A stretch of DNA of 64,000 nt from Flavobacterium akiainvivens (GCF_001278115.1 NZ_LIYD01000005.1:4125813-4189812), one strand, 5' to 3'; counted from the first letter of the stretch, positions 22,238 through 30,892 are shown. Program-made: numbers and translations. The notes: generated by a model from the sequence alone, not told the origin.

Positions 22238-24865
22238 TTATTTTACATAGCCTTCGGCAGCCTTAAGCGCCTCGGTAATACCGGCAGGGTTTTTACCTCC
22301 TGCTGTAGCAAAAAACGGCTGTCCGCCTCCGCCGCCCTGGATAAACTTACCCAGTTCGCGCACTACCTGCCCTGCGTTAAGGCCTTTAGCCTCAACAAGC
22401 TCTTTAGAAACGTAGCACGTTAGCATAGGCTTATCATCGGTTACAGTAGCCAGTACAATAAACAGGTTATTGCCTGTACCGCCCAGTTCATAAGCAAGGT
22501 CTTTTGCGCCGGTAGCATCAAGGTCTACCTGCTTGGCAAGGAATTTAATCCCGTTTACTTCCTGTAATTCAGCCACAAGCTCGCCTTTTAGGTTTTTGGC
22601 CTTGTCTTTTAAAAGGGCTTCTACCTGCTTTTTAAGTTTGGCGTTCTCATCCTGAAGCGATGTTACAGCTTTTAACGTATCCTGTGGGTTCTTTAGTATT
22701 GTTTTAATATCGTCAAGCGCCTTTTCCTGCTCGGCAAAGAAACCTTTAACGGCATTGCCGGTAATGGCCTCAATACGGCGTATACCCGCAGCTACAGCAC
22801 TCTCGCTAATTATTTTAAAATACCATATATCGGCGGTGTTTTGCACGTGGGTACCACCACAAAGTTCCATGCTTTCGCCAAATTTAATGGCGCGCACATT
22901 GTCGCCGTATTTCTCGCCAAACAGTGCCATGGCACCTTCTTCAACCGCTTGTTTAAACGGAATGCTCCTGCGCTCAATAAGCGGCAGGTGCTCCTGTATA
23001 CGGGCGTTTACAAAGGCTTCTACCTGCTGAAGTTCTTCCGGAGATACCTTTGCAAAATGCGAAAAGTCAAACCTTAAGTAGCCCGGGCTAACCAGCGAGC
23101 CTTTTTGCTCTACGTGTGTGCCCAGTATGCTCCTCAGTGCCTGGTGCAGCAGGTGCGTGGCGGTGTGGTTGCTTTGGCTTTCAGCACGCAGGCTGGCATC
23201 AACCGTAGCGGTAAAGCTGCCGTTTACATCCTGCGGAAGCTTCCTGGTAATGTGCAGTATCAGGTTGTTTTCCTTCTTCGTGTCAAGCACCTCAATGGTT
23301 TCGCTGCCTGAAACAAGTGTGCCTTTATCGCCCACCTGGCCACCGCCTTCAGGGTAGAATGGCGTGGCATCAAGCACTATCTGGTATAAAATACCGTCTT
23401 TTTTAGAATCGACCTTACGGTAGCGGGTAATTTTAACCTGGTTTTCAAGCTGGTCGTAGCCCACAAAGCTTTCGGTGTTGCCGTCAACAAGGGTAACCCA
23501 GTCGTCTTTAGCTACTTCACCGGCAGCACGGCTGCGGTCTTTTTGTTTTTGAAGCTCAGTGTTAAACGCTTCTTCATCAACCGAATATCCTTTTTCTTTG
23601 GCAATTAGCTGTGTAAGGTCAAAAGGGAAACCGAAAGTATCATACAGTTCAAACGCCTTGGCACCACTAACCTGTGTGCCCTGGGTTTCTGCTATGACAT
23701 TGTCAAGCAGCTGTAATCCCTGGTCAAGTGTGCGAAGGAACGAAGCTTCTTCTTCCTTAATTACATTGGTAACAAGGTTTTGCTGTGCCTTGATTTCCGG
23801 GAAGAAATCGCCCATCTGTGCAGCCAGTACAGCAACAAGTTCGTTAATAAACGGCTCTTTTTTGTTCAGGAAGGTAAACGCATAGCGAATAGCCCTCCTT
23901 AATATCCTGCGGATAACATATCCTGCACCCGTGTTGCTTGGCAGCTGGCCGTCGGCAATGGCAAAGGCTACTGCACGAACGTGGTCGGCCACAACGCGGA
24001 TGGCAATGTTTACTTTCTCCTCTTCAGGGGTAGCGTTTTTAGATACATATTTAGTGCCGGTTACAGCCTCAATCTTGCTGATAAGCGGCGTAAATACATC
24101 GGTATCATAGTTACTCTGTACGCCCTGTAGTACCATGCACAGGCGCTCAAAGCCCATACCCGTATCTACGTGCTGTGCAGGGAGTTTCTCCAGGCTTTTA
24201 TCGGCCTTACGGTTAAACTCCATAAATACGTTATTCCATATCTCTACAACCTGTGGGTGGTCGTTATTTACAAGGCTTTTTCCTGATACCAGTGCTTTTT
24301 CCTCGGCAGAACGGATGTCTACGTGAATTTCTGAACACGGCCCGCACGGACCCTGGTCGCCCATTTCCCAAAAGTTATCTTTCTTGTTGCCCAGTATAAT
24401 ACGGTCTTCGTCAATCAGGGTTTTCCAGATGTCATAAGCCTCCTGGTCAAAAGGCACACCTTCTTCGGGGCTGCCTTCAAATACCGAAACGTACAGTATG
24501 TCTTTCGGAATTTTATACACTTCGGTAAGCAGTTCCCATGCCCAGTTTATCGCTTCTTTTTTAAAGTAATCGCCAAAGCTCCAGTTGCCCAGCATCTCAA
24601 ACATGGTGTGGTGGTAGGTGTCAAAGCCCACATCCTCAAGGTCGTTATGCTTGCCGCTCACGCGAAGGCATTTCTGGGTGTCGGCAATACGCTTGCTTTT
24701 AGGCGTGCCGTTTCCAAGGAAAAACTCCTTAAACTGCGCCATACCGCTATTGTTAAACATCAGGGTAGGGTCGTCTTTGGTTACTATTGGTGCACTTGGC
24801 ACAATCAGGTGGCCCCTGTCTTCAAAAAATTGCAGGAATTGCTTCCTTATATCCTGGGATTTCAT
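22238..24865 (-). CDS. alaS: Alanyl-tRNA synthetase
   Basis: An 875-aa class II synthetase charging tRNA-Ala, matching the usual bacterial length. It begins with the standard MKSQDIRKQFLQFFEDRGH. Seen in order: the aminoacylation core (PTLMFNNSGMAQFKEFFLG, HHTMFEMLGNWSFGDYF), the editing domain with zinc ligands HTATHLLHQAL and CGGTHVQNT, a coiled-coil and the C-terminal DHHA1-like domain with the Gly-rich GGGGGQPFFATAGG. It heads a minus-strand operon with two lipoprotein genes and the GSCFA gene. It is divergent from the M23 peptidase gene. Confidence 0.97.
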   Translation of the reverse strand: MKSQDIRKQFLQFFEDRGHLIVPSAPIVTKDDPTLMFNNSGMAQFKEFFLGNGTPKSKRIADTQKCLRVSGKHNDLEDVGFDTYHHTMFEMLGNWSFGDYFKKEAINWAWELLTEVYKIPKDILYVSVFEGSPEEGVPFDQEAYDIWKTLIDEDRIILGNKKDNFWEMGDQGPCGPCSEIHVDIRSAEEKALVSGKSLVNNDHPQVVEIWNNVFMEFNRKADKSLEKLPAQHVDTGMGFERLCMVLQGVQSNYDTDVFTPLISKIEAVTGTKYVSKNATPEEEKVNIAIRVVADHVRAVAFAIADGQLPSNTGAGYVIRRILRRAIRYAFTFLNKKEPFINELVAVLAAQMGDFFPEIKAQQNLVTNVIKEEEASFLRTLDQGLQLLDNVIAETQGTQVSGAKAFELYDTFGFPFDLTQLIAKEKGYSVDEEAFNTELQKQKDRSRAAGEVAKDDWVTLVDGNTESFVGYDQLENQVKITRYRKVDSKKDGILYQIVLDATPFYPEGGGQVGDKGTLVSGSETIEVLDTKKENNLILHITRKLPQDVNGSFTATVDASLRAESQSNHTATHLLHQALRSILGTHVEQKGSLVSPGYLRFDFSHFAKVSPEELQQVEAFVNARIQEHLPLIERRSIPFKQAVEEGAMALFGEKYGDNVRAIKFGESMELCGGTHVQNTADIWYFKIISESAVAAGIRRIEAITGNAVKGFFAEQEKALDDIKTILKNPQDTLKAVTSLQDENAKLKKQVEALLKDKAKNLKGELVAELQEVNGIKFLAKQVDLDATGAKDLAYELGGTGNNLFIVLATVTDDKPMLTCYVSKELVEAKGLNAGQVVRELGKFIQGGGGGQPFFATAGGKNPAGITEALKAAEGYVK

Positions 24866-24950
24866 CTCTGTGAGAAATTATTTTTTAATGGTTACGTTAC
24901 ATCCTTTTACCGCTTTGCTGCAAAAACTATGGCAAACGTGTAATATTTAT

Positions 24951-24958
24951 TACATTTG
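24951..24958 (+). promoter_or_regulatory. -7 box upstream of the M23 peptidase gene
   Basis: TACATTTG in the alaS/M23 divergent spacer, 66 nt before the ATG at 25025. No TTG is at the standard distance. Confidence 0.45.
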
Positions 24959-25024
24959 TCTGTTCACTACTTTACCGCAGCACAGTTTCAGGACATAAGC
25001 TGCAAAAATAGGATAATTTAGCAC

Positions 25025-26002
25025 ATGGCGAAAGTAAAATACTATTACGATTCCGAAAACCTTGCGTTCCGGAAGATTAAGATAAAAAAGGGCACAAAGC
25101 TGGGCTATGCGGTGCTTTTTCTGGCTGCTGCTGCGCTGTTTGGCTTTTTGTGTTTTGTAATACTGCTTAACACCCCGTTTTTTGAAACGCCTAAAGACCG
25201 CCTGCAGGCCCGCGAAATAGAATACATGAAAATGCAGTATAACGAGCTGAGCCGCAAGTCTAAACTTATGGAAGAGGCCCTGAGCAGTATAGAAGACCGC
25301 GATAATAACGTGTACCGCACCTACTTTAACTCAACCCCCATAAGCGAAGAGCAGCGCAAGGCAGGCTTTGGCGGGGTTAACCGCTATTCGTTTCTTGAAG
25401 GGTATAACAACTCTGAACTGGTTGAGGCCACCACAAAACGCCTTGATGTGCTTGCAAAAGAGCTGGTTATACAAAGCAAATCGCTTGACGAAATAGCCAA
25501 ACTGGCCAAAGATAAAAACAAGCTGCTGGCAGCAATACCTGCAATCCAGCCTGTTAAGAACGAAGACCTGCGCCAGATGGCATCGGGCTTTGGGTACCGT
25601 AGCGACCCGTTTACCAAAATACGTAAATTTCACGCCGGGATGGACTTCAGTGCCCGTACCGGTACACCTATTTATGCCACAGGAGACGGCGTGGTGAGCG
25701 CTGCCGATAACAAAATGTCGGGCTATGGAAACCGCGTGGTTATTAACCATGGCTATGGCTACCAAACGCTTTACGGCCACATGAGCAAGTTTGCAGTGCG
25801 CTCCGGCCAAAAGGTTAAGCGTGGCGATGTTATAGGCTATGTGGGTAGTACCGGCCGCAGCGAAGCGCCCCACCTGCATTATGAAGTGCATAAAAATGGC
25901 GAGGTGGTTAACCCGCTTAACTTCTATTATGGCAACATTTCTGCAAAAGAATACGTTTTAATTTCTAAATTAGCTAACCAGGAAAACCAATCGTTAGACT
26001 AA
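25025..26002 (+). CDS. M23-family peptidoglycan endopeptidase, membrane-anchored
   Basis: A 325-aa protein: cytoplasmic N-terminus, one membrane helix (about residues 28-50, YAVLFLAAAALFGFLCFVIL), a coiled-coil periplasmic stalk to about 170, and a LytM/M23 domain. Zinc ligands are visible as HAGMDFSARTGTPI (His and Asp) and HLHYEVH (His-x-His). It cuts peptide cross-links in the cell wall and supports shape or division. It opens a run with a MerR gene whose ATG directly follows its TAA, then lemA-like and TPM genes. Confidence 0.92.
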   Translation: MAKVKYYYDSENLAFRKIKIKKGTKLGYAVLFLAAAALFGFLCFVILLNTPFFETPKDRLQAREIEYMKMQYNELSRKSKLMEEALSSIEDRDNNVYRTYFNSTPISEEQRKAGFGGVNRYSFLEGYNNSELVEATTKRLDVLAKELVIQSKSLDEIAKLAKDKNKLLAAIPAIQPVKNEDLRQMASGFGYRSDPFTKIRKFHAGMDFSARTGTPIYATGDGVVSAADNKMSGYGNRVVINHGYGYQTLYGHMSKFAVRSGQKVKRGDVIGYVGSTGRSEAPHLHYEVHKNGEVVNPLNFYYGNISAKEYVLISKLANQENQSLD

Positions 26003-26332
26003 ATGCATTTAGACCTTCCGGAAAAAAGATACTACAGCATAGGCGAACTCGCTAAGGCATTTGATGTAAATGCCTCTCTCATACGCTTTTGGGATAAGGA
26101 GTTTGATGTACTCAAACCTAAGAAAAACGCTAAGGGCAACCGCATGTTTACCCCCGAAGACGTTAAGAACCTGCAACTTATATACCACCTGGTTAAAGAG
26201 CGCGGCTTTACGCTTGAAGGGGCCAAGGTGCACCTTAAGGAAGGTAAAAAGAAAAGCATGGATAAGTTTGAGATTATCAGTAAATTAGAAGCTATAAAGG
26301 CCACGCTTTTAAACCTTAAAAACGAACTTTAA
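26003..26332 (+). CDS. MerR-family transcriptional regulator
   Basis: A 109-aa protein with an N-terminal winged helix YYSIGELAKAFDVNASLIRF and WDKEFDVLKPKKNAKGNRMF, then a helical dimerisation tail. No Cys metal-binding loop is present, so the effector is unknown. Its ATG follows the TAA of the M23 gene with no gap, which suggests translational coupling. Such stand-alone MerR genes beside M23 peptidases occur in Flavobacteriia (general knowledge). It may control the envelope genes around it. Confidence 0.88.
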   Translation: MHLDLPEKRYYSIGELAKAFDVNASLIRFWDKEFDVLKPKKNAKGNRMFTPEDVKNLQLIYHLVKERGFTLEGAKVHLKEGKKKSMDKFEIISKLEAIKATLLNLKNEL

Positions 26333-26352
26333 TACTAAAAATAAACACTAAA

Positions 26353-26943
26353 ATGAAAAAATGGATTATACCGGTATTAGTTATCGGTGCAATAGTTGTA
26401 ATTGGCTTCTTTTGGGCTATGAACATCAAGAACGGTGCAATTGACAAGAACCAGCAGGTTGGCAAGGAGTGGGGTAACGTTGAAACGGCCTACCAGCGCC
26501 GTAACGACCTTATAGGTAACCTTGTAGAAACCGTTAAGGGTGCAGCAAACTTCGAAAAAAGCACGCTTGTTGAAGTTACCGAAGCCAGGAGCAAGGCCAA
26601 CTCTGTACAGGTAGACCCGGCTAATGCCACTCCGGAGCAGCTTGCTGCCTTCAGCAGTGCACAGGCTAACCTTATGGGCTCTGTAAATAAGTTAATTGGC
26701 AACATTACCATCGAAAAATACCCGGAGCTTAAGAGCAACCAAAACTTCCTTAAACTACAGGATGAGCTTGCCTCTACTGAGAACACCATTCAAACCCAGC
26801 GCACGCGCTATAATGAAGTGGTTGAGGCCTATAACAACTACATCCTTAGGTTCCCTAACTCTATGTTCCTGGGTGAATATAAAGAGAAACCATTCTTTAA
26901 GGCCGTTGAAGGTGCTGATAAACCGGTACAGGTTAAATTCTAA
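26353..26943 (+). CDS. LemA-family protein
   Basis: A 196-aa protein with an N-terminal membrane anchor (IIPVLVIGAIVVIGFFWAMN) and the LemA helical domain: NQQVGKEWGNVETAYQRRND, LIGNLVETVKG and the C-terminal YNNYILRFPNSMFLGEYKEK. LemA proteins are membrane-bound helical bundles of unclear function, often next to TPM-domain genes, as here. It follows the MerR gene by 20 nt and precedes two TPM genes by 11 nt. Confidence 0.92.
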   Translation: MKKWIIPVLVIGAIVVIGFFWAMNIKNGAIDKNQQVGKEWGNVETAYQRRNDLIGNLVETVKGAANFEKSTLVEVTEARSKANSVQVDPANATPEQLAAFSSAQANLMGSVNKLIGNITIEKYPELKSNQNFLKLQDELASTENTIQTQRTRYNEVVEAYNNYILRFPNSMFLGEYKEKPFFKAVEGADKPVQVKF

Positions 26944-26954
26944 AAACTAATATT

Positions 26955-27392
26955 ATGCCCGGAACGGAAAATTTCTTAACGGCTCAGGACGAGCAGGTTA
27001 TAGTGGCTGCCATTCAGCAGGCTGAAAAAAATACGTCAGGGGAAATAAGGGTTCATGTTGAAAACCATAGCGAAAAACCTCCGCTCGAAAGGGCACAGGA
27101 GGTTTTTCAGCATTTAGGCATGCAGGCAACGGCAGCCCGCAACGGGGTGCTGTTTTATGTGGGTATAGACGACCATACCTTTGCAATAGTAGGCGATGAG
27201 GGTATAGACAGGGCGGTAGAGCCTGATTTTTGGGACTGTACCAAAGATGTTGTGATTGCCCACTTTAAGGAAGGCCGCTTTGCCCAGGGGTTGTCTGAAG
27301 GTATTTTAAGGGCGGGAGACCGGCTTAAAACCTACTTTCCGTATGCTGATGATGATAAAAACGAATTGCCCGATACAATCTCAAGAGGATAA
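26955..27392 (+). CDS. TPM-domain protein without signal peptide
   Basis: A 145-aa protein consisting of one TPM (TLP18.3/Psb32/MOLO-1) domain: AIQQAEKNTSGEIRVHVENH, GVLFYVGIDDHTFAIVGDEG and a C-terminal LSEGILRAGDRLKTYFP. It lacks a signal peptide, so it is predicted to stay in the cytoplasm, unlike the larger TPM protein downstream. The stop TAA overlaps the next ATG by one base. Together with LemA it forms the common lemA-TPM-TPM unit of Bacteroidota. Confidence 0.88.
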   Translation: MPGTENFLTAQDEQVIVAAIQQAEKNTSGEIRVHVENHSEKPPLERAQEVFQHLGMQATAARNGVLFYVGIDDHTFAIVGDEGIDRAVEPDFWDCTKDVVIAHFKEGRFAQGLSEGILRAGDRLKTYFPYADDDKNELPDTISRG

Positions 27393-28204
27393 TGAAACAA
27401 TTGATATACAGTGTATTGCTTGCTTTTCTGTTAGTGCCCCAGGCACTTATGGCACAGTTTGAAATACCTAAAAAACCTGATTTTCAGACCAGTGTGTACG
27501 ACTATGCCAAATTGCTTTCTGAAAGCGATAAAAGCAGGCTGGAAACCAAGCTGGTTAAATACTCCGATACCACTACTACACAGATAGTTATCGTTATAAT
27601 CGAGTCGCTTAAAGGCGAAGATATTGGTATCCTTACACCCAAATGGGGCCATGCCTGGGGTGTGGGGGGAACCGAAAAAGATGATAACGGTGTGTTTATA
27701 ATCCTTGCGCGAGATGAGCGAAAGATTTGGATATCACCGGGTTATGGGGTAGAAGACCGCATGACGGCAGGCGAGGTAGGCGAAATGACCCGCGAGGTTA
27801 TAATCCCTTATTTTAAACAAAACGACTACTACGGAGGCCTTAATGCCGGTACCGATGCCATCTTTAAAATGCTGAACGGCAAGTACAAAGGAACCCGTAA
27901 AGGCAATTCAGGCGATGGCATGGGGGGCATTTTTGTGTTTATGGTCATTATAGCCATAATCATCATCATAGCAATTGCGTCTAAAAGAGGTGGCGGCGGA
28001 GGCCGTGGCCGTGGCAACCGTGGCTTTGATGGGTCAGATCTTCTTGATATAATGATACTTAGCAGCCTGGGCCGCAGCAGTGGCGGCTGGGGTGGCGGCA
28101 GTTCCGGCGGAGGCTGGGGCGGTGGGTCATCCGGCGGTGGCGGCTTTGGCGGAGGCTTCGGCGGCGGCGGCTTTAGTGGCGGCGGTGCCGGGGGCAGCTG
28201 GTAA
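27392..28204 (+). CDS. TPM-domain membrane protein with Gly-rich tail
   Basis: A 270-aa protein with a signal peptide ending ALMAQ, then a TPM domain (VYDYAKLLSESDKSRLETKL, ILARDERKIWISPGYGVEDR), one membrane helix (about residues 182-200, IFVFMVIIAIIIIIAIA) and a long Gly/Ser/Trp-rich tail (GGGWGGGSSGGGGFGGGFG). This is the usual plan for YgcG-like TPM proteins. The Gly-rich tail is coded by GGC-rich repeats prone to slippage. It ends the M23-MerR-LemA-TPM-TPM run and is followed by a palindromic terminator. Confidence 0.9.
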   Translation: MKQLIYSVLLAFLLVPQALMAQFEIPKKPDFQTSVYDYAKLLSESDKSRLETKLVKYSDTTTTQIVIVIIESLKGEDIGILTPKWGHAWGVGGTEKDDNGVFIILARDERKIWISPGYGVEDRMTAGEVGEMTREVIIPYFKQNDYYGGLNAGTDAIFKMLNGKYKGTRKGNSGDGMGGIFVFMVIIAIIIIIAIASKRGGGGGRGRGNRGFDGSDLLDIMILSSLGRSSGGWGGGSSGGGWGGGSSGGGGFGGGFGGGGFSGGGAGGSW

Positions 28205-28214
28205 AAATAACTAA

Positions 28215-28239
28215 GGGTTGGCAATTGCCAACCCTTTTT
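28215..28239 (+). terminator. Terminator of the LemA-TPM run
   Basis: GGGTTGGCAATTGCCAACCC is a perfect 20-nt palindrome followed by five T. Confidence 0.85.
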
Positions 28240-28262
28240 AATTCAGTGTGTTATATGTGTGC

Positions 28263-28679
28263 TTAAGGCCTTTGGGGTGTTCCCGGTGGCATAGTTGTAG
28301 TGGGCGGGGTGGTGGTTGGCGGCGGTGTAGTAGTAGGTGGGGTTGTTGTGGGTGGGGTAGTAGTAGGCACCTGTGGCTGCGTAGTAGTCTGAGGTACAGG
28401 TACTCCCGGTTGTGTGGGCTGCGTGGTACTGCCCGGTTGCGCCTCGTTTGGCCTGGTGGTGGTGGGCAGGCTGTTATTAGGCGGCGTATTGGCCGGTGTG
28501 GTGGTCTGCCCCTTCTTCATGTTGCTGTTAGGCAGCGTAGTAGACTTCTGTGGGTCGGTAGTGCTGCGGTCTGTAGTGGTGGTCCTGGTGCGATTTGTGG
28601 GGCTTTTTACGGTATCGGTCTGTGCTGAGGCTATGCCAAAAGCCAGCAGGGCGCCCAGCGTGTAGAATAACTTTTTCAT
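28263..28679 (-). CDS. Secreted Thr/Pro-rich low-complexity protein
   Basis: A 138-aa protein with a signal peptide ending FGIASAQ. The rest is disordered and dominated by Thr, Pro and Gln, and ends in repeats of TTTPP (PTTTPPTTTPPPTTTPP). Such stretches can carry O-linked glycans in Bacteroidota, whose glycosylation motif is D-S/T-hydrophobic; here only the composition is seen. It has the same start (MKK…ASAQ) and style as the 95-aa protein at 34870. The repeat DNA may vary in length between strains. No function is assigned. Confidence 0.65.
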   Translation of the reverse strand: MKKLFYTLGALLAFGIASAQTDTVKSPTNRTRTTTTDRSTTDPQKSTTLPNSNMKKGQTTTPANTPPNNSLPTTTRPNEAQPGSTTQPTQPGVPVPQTTTQPQVPTTTPPTTTPPTTTPPPTTTPPTTTMPPGTPQRP

Positions 28680-29214
28680 CTTTAATGCATTTTTAGTTGT
28701 TTTACCTAAAATTACGGCCTATTTATGGGCTAACCGGCTCATTTAGCATTAATTAACCCCGCTTTAACCGCATTTTAGCATCGCCTTACTAAAAATTTTA
28801 AGATACCCTACTTTAAGTGCATTATCTCACTCAGAAATTACTTACATTTTAACATGAAATTAACGCTAATTTTTCACTTTCGGAGTTCTATATTCAGTTT
28901 TAAAGTTGAAGGTTGAAATGTTGTAAAGTTTTGGGTCGAATAACCAAGTTTAAAACTTGCAAAATTGCCCTCGAATTTTGCTTCAAAAATTTTTAGAAAA
29001 TAATTTTATGTTTTGTTTGAAAATATTCTTAACTTTGCAGCATCAATTTTCCTCTCTCACATCACAATTTTTCAACCCAATTTTTCCTGAAGTTTTCAAA
29101 ACCGGTCTGTTCTTTGAAATTTTGTAAATATAATTTTGGTTCAGGGATAAGTCCGAAGAATTATAAATAGTATTCATAATCTATGTACCATAAATTTCTT
29201 AAACATAAAAATAT
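28680..29214. other. 535-nt region without a gene
   Basis: This A/T-rich stretch contains a low-complexity segment (28895-28960, words such as AAAGTTGAAGGTTGAAATGTTG and CAAGTTTAAAACTTG) and, from about 29012, a promoter and leader that look like those before Bacteroidota rRNA operons (listed separately). No coding frame with normal codon use is seen. Confidence 0.5.
29012..29130 (+). promoter_or_regulatory. rRNA-operon-like promoter and leader without rRNA
   Basis: TAACTTTG at 29030-29037, preceded by TTTG words, is a strong-looking -7 element. About 70 nt downstream comes GTTCTTTGAAATTTTG (29109-29124), which resembles the conserved GTTCTTTGA-A/C-AT-TTG leader word ahead of 16S rRNA in this phylum. 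No rRNA follows, and the next gene is on the opposite strand. The resemblance is from memory, not from an alignment. Confidence 0.35.
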
Positions 29215-29565
29215 CTATTTACGCCCTTTTCCTCCACATTGGTAAGTAAAATGTAAAATGGTATCTTTTTTATGAATGCTAAAAACCAATTCACCTTTTC
29301 TTTTGATGAGTGTATCGCCAATACTTATGTATGGAGAGTAGTCAGCCCACCTTCGATAATTTTTTTTTGATTTACATGAGCATTGTTTTTTGGTAAAGGG
29401 ATGAATTCCTTTGTAGTCAAATGAGGAGGTATATACATCTTTCGGTATTTCTTTTACTATTACAACACACGAATCTGCCTTATACATATTTTCATAATCA
29501 AAGCATGTAGGGTTATTACAACTTAGTAATCCTATACTTAAACTAAGTAAAATAAATCTCTTCAT
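29215..29565 (-). CDS. Small putative lipoprotein, Cys-rich
   Basis: A 116-aa protein with lipobox GLLSC (Cys16) and six further Cys (NPTCFDY, DSCVVIV, KQCSCKSKK, YQCGGKG), many for a protein of this size. The mature part is basic and ends GGKGRK. No family is recognised. It and the next gene (29686) lie in an A/T-rich pocket flanked by the rRNA-leader-like segment and a REP-like hairpin, so the pocket may be acquired. It is predicted to be envelope-anchored. Confidence 0.6.
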   Translation of the reverse strand: MKRFILLSLSIGLLSCNNPTCFDYENMYKADSCVVIVKEIPKDVYTSSFDYKGIHPFTKKQCSCKSKKNYRRWADYSPYISIGDTLIKRKGELVFSIHKKDTILHFTYQCGGKGRK

Positions 29566-29619
29566 TTTTTAATTTGATAATAAATGATAAACCGTTTTCT
29601 GTACTCAACAGCTCCCGCT

Positions 29620-29642
29620 GGCGCAAGCATCCTGCTTGTGCC
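29620..29642. repeat. REP-like palindrome
   Basis: GGCGCAAGCA, loop TCC, TGCTTGTGCC: a 10-bp hairpin with one G-T pair, preceded by GCTCCCGCT. It has the size and form of a repetitive extragenic palindrome. Only one copy is in the window. Confidence 0.45.
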
Positions 29643-29685
29643 GTCCTATCAAATGTATCTAGGTATCTTGTAAAAACATCTAACC

Positions 29686-29976
29686 TTAAATAGTACCCTT
29701 TGTTTTTCTCATATTTTTTGACAGAAACCTGTAAACCACTCTGTTGAAAATAAAGAAAACAATTACCTGAATTAACAGTGAATATATATAATATTTACCT
29801 GCCAGCATTACCGAAAAACCAAATATACTAACTGGTAATGTTACAATGGCCAGGATTAACACCCAATTTCCATAATAAGGTGGATAAGTACACATTACAG
29901 CCAATGTGCCTAACCCAACATAAATTAATGAAATTAGAAAGGCTTTTATTTTTGTTTTTCTCTCAGGGTTTGTCAT
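29686..29976 (-). CDS. Small membrane protein, 96 aa
   Basis: A 96-aa protein with about three membrane helices (FLISLIYVGLGTLAVM, WVLILAIVTLPVSIFGFSVM, YSLLIQVIVFFIFNRVVY) and a basic C-terminus NMRKTKGTI. No family is recognised. It lies between the REP-like hairpin and the AIM24-like gene, on the same strand as the small lipoprotein at 29215. Nothing in the context suggests a role. Confidence 0.5.
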   Translation of the reverse strand: MTNPERKTKIKAFLISLIYVGLGTLAVMCTYPPYYGNWVLILAIVTLPVSIFGFSVMLAGKYYIYSLLIQVIVFFIFNRVVYRFLSKNMRKTKGTI

Positions 29977-30073
29977 ATCGTTATACCTTCTGCATCATAT
30001 ACACAAACACCCGGCCCATGTTTTACCAAACACAAGCCGGATGCCCTATAATTAATAAGCTGGTGCAGCAGCA

Positions 30074-30874
30074 CTAAAAACGGTTATCACCATCCAGCAG
30101 GTTGCCCAGGCCGCCCAGTATACTGCCTTCGCCACGCTGCTGCCCGCCGCCCTGTGGTGCAGAAGCATAAATCCTGCCCGCCAGCCTGCTAAACGGCAAC
30201 GATTGTATATAGGCCACACCGGGGCCGCGCAGCGTGGCATAAAACAAGCCCTCGCCGCCAAAAATGGTGTTTTTAATGCCACCTATAAACTCAATATCAT
30301 AATCAACCGTAGGGGAAAAGCCCACAATACAGCCGGTGTCTACCTTTAGCACTTCGCCGGCCTGTAGCTCCTTGCGTGCCAGGGTGCCACCTGCGTGCAC
30401 AAAGGCCAGGCCGTCGCCCTCAAGCTTTTGCATAATAAACCCTTCGCCGCCAAAAAGCCCGCGGCCCAGCTTACGGCTAAACTCAATGCCCACCGTTACA
30501 CCCTTTGCGGCGCATAAAAAGGCGTCTTTCTGGCAAATAAACTTACCGCCAAATTCCGTAAGGTCAAGCGGGACAATTTTACCCGGATAGGGCGATGCAA
30601 AGCTCACCTTGCGCTTGCCATGCCACTGGTTCAGGAACACCGTCATAAACAGGCTTTCGCCCGTAAGCAGGCGCTTGCCCGCGCTAAACAGCTTGCCCAT
30701 AAAGCCCTCGTTCTGGTTACTGCCATCGCCAAAAATAGTGTTCATGGCAATGCCCTCGTCCATCATCATAAAGCTGCCGGCTTCAGCCACAACAGCCTCC
30801 TGCGGGTCGAGCTCAATTTCTACATATTGCATTTCCTCACCATAAATATGGTAATCAATTTCGTGTGCTATCAT
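30074..30874 (-). CDS. AIM24/TIGR00266-family protein
   Basis: A 266-aa protein of repeated beta-strands: YVEIELDPQEAVVAEAGSFM, GEGFIMQKLEGDGLAFVHAG, DTGCIVGFSPTVDYDIEF and FYATLRGPGVAYIQSLPFSR. These are the landmarks of the TIGR00266/AIM24 family, whose biochemical role is poorly known. There is no signal peptide, so it is cytoplasmic. The C-terminal tail is Gly/Gln-rich (APQGGGQQRGEGSILGG). The upstream spacer holds the long heptamer repeat. Confidence 0.9.
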   Translation of the reverse strand: MIAHEIDYHIYGEEMQYVEIELDPQEAVVAEAGSFMMMDEGIAMNTIFGDGSNQNEGFMGKLFSAGKRLLTGESLFMTVFLNQWHGKRKVSFASPYPGKIVPLDLTEFGGKFICQKDAFLCAAKGVTVGIEFSRKLGRGLFGGEGFIMQKLEGDGLAFVHAGGTLARKELQAGEVLKVDTGCIVGFSPTVDYDIEFIGGIKNTIFGGEGLFYATLRGPGVAYIQSLPFSRLAGRIYASAPQGGGQQRGEGSILGGLGNLLDGDNRF

Positions 30875-30892
30875 TTTTCTTAGATTGTTGGA

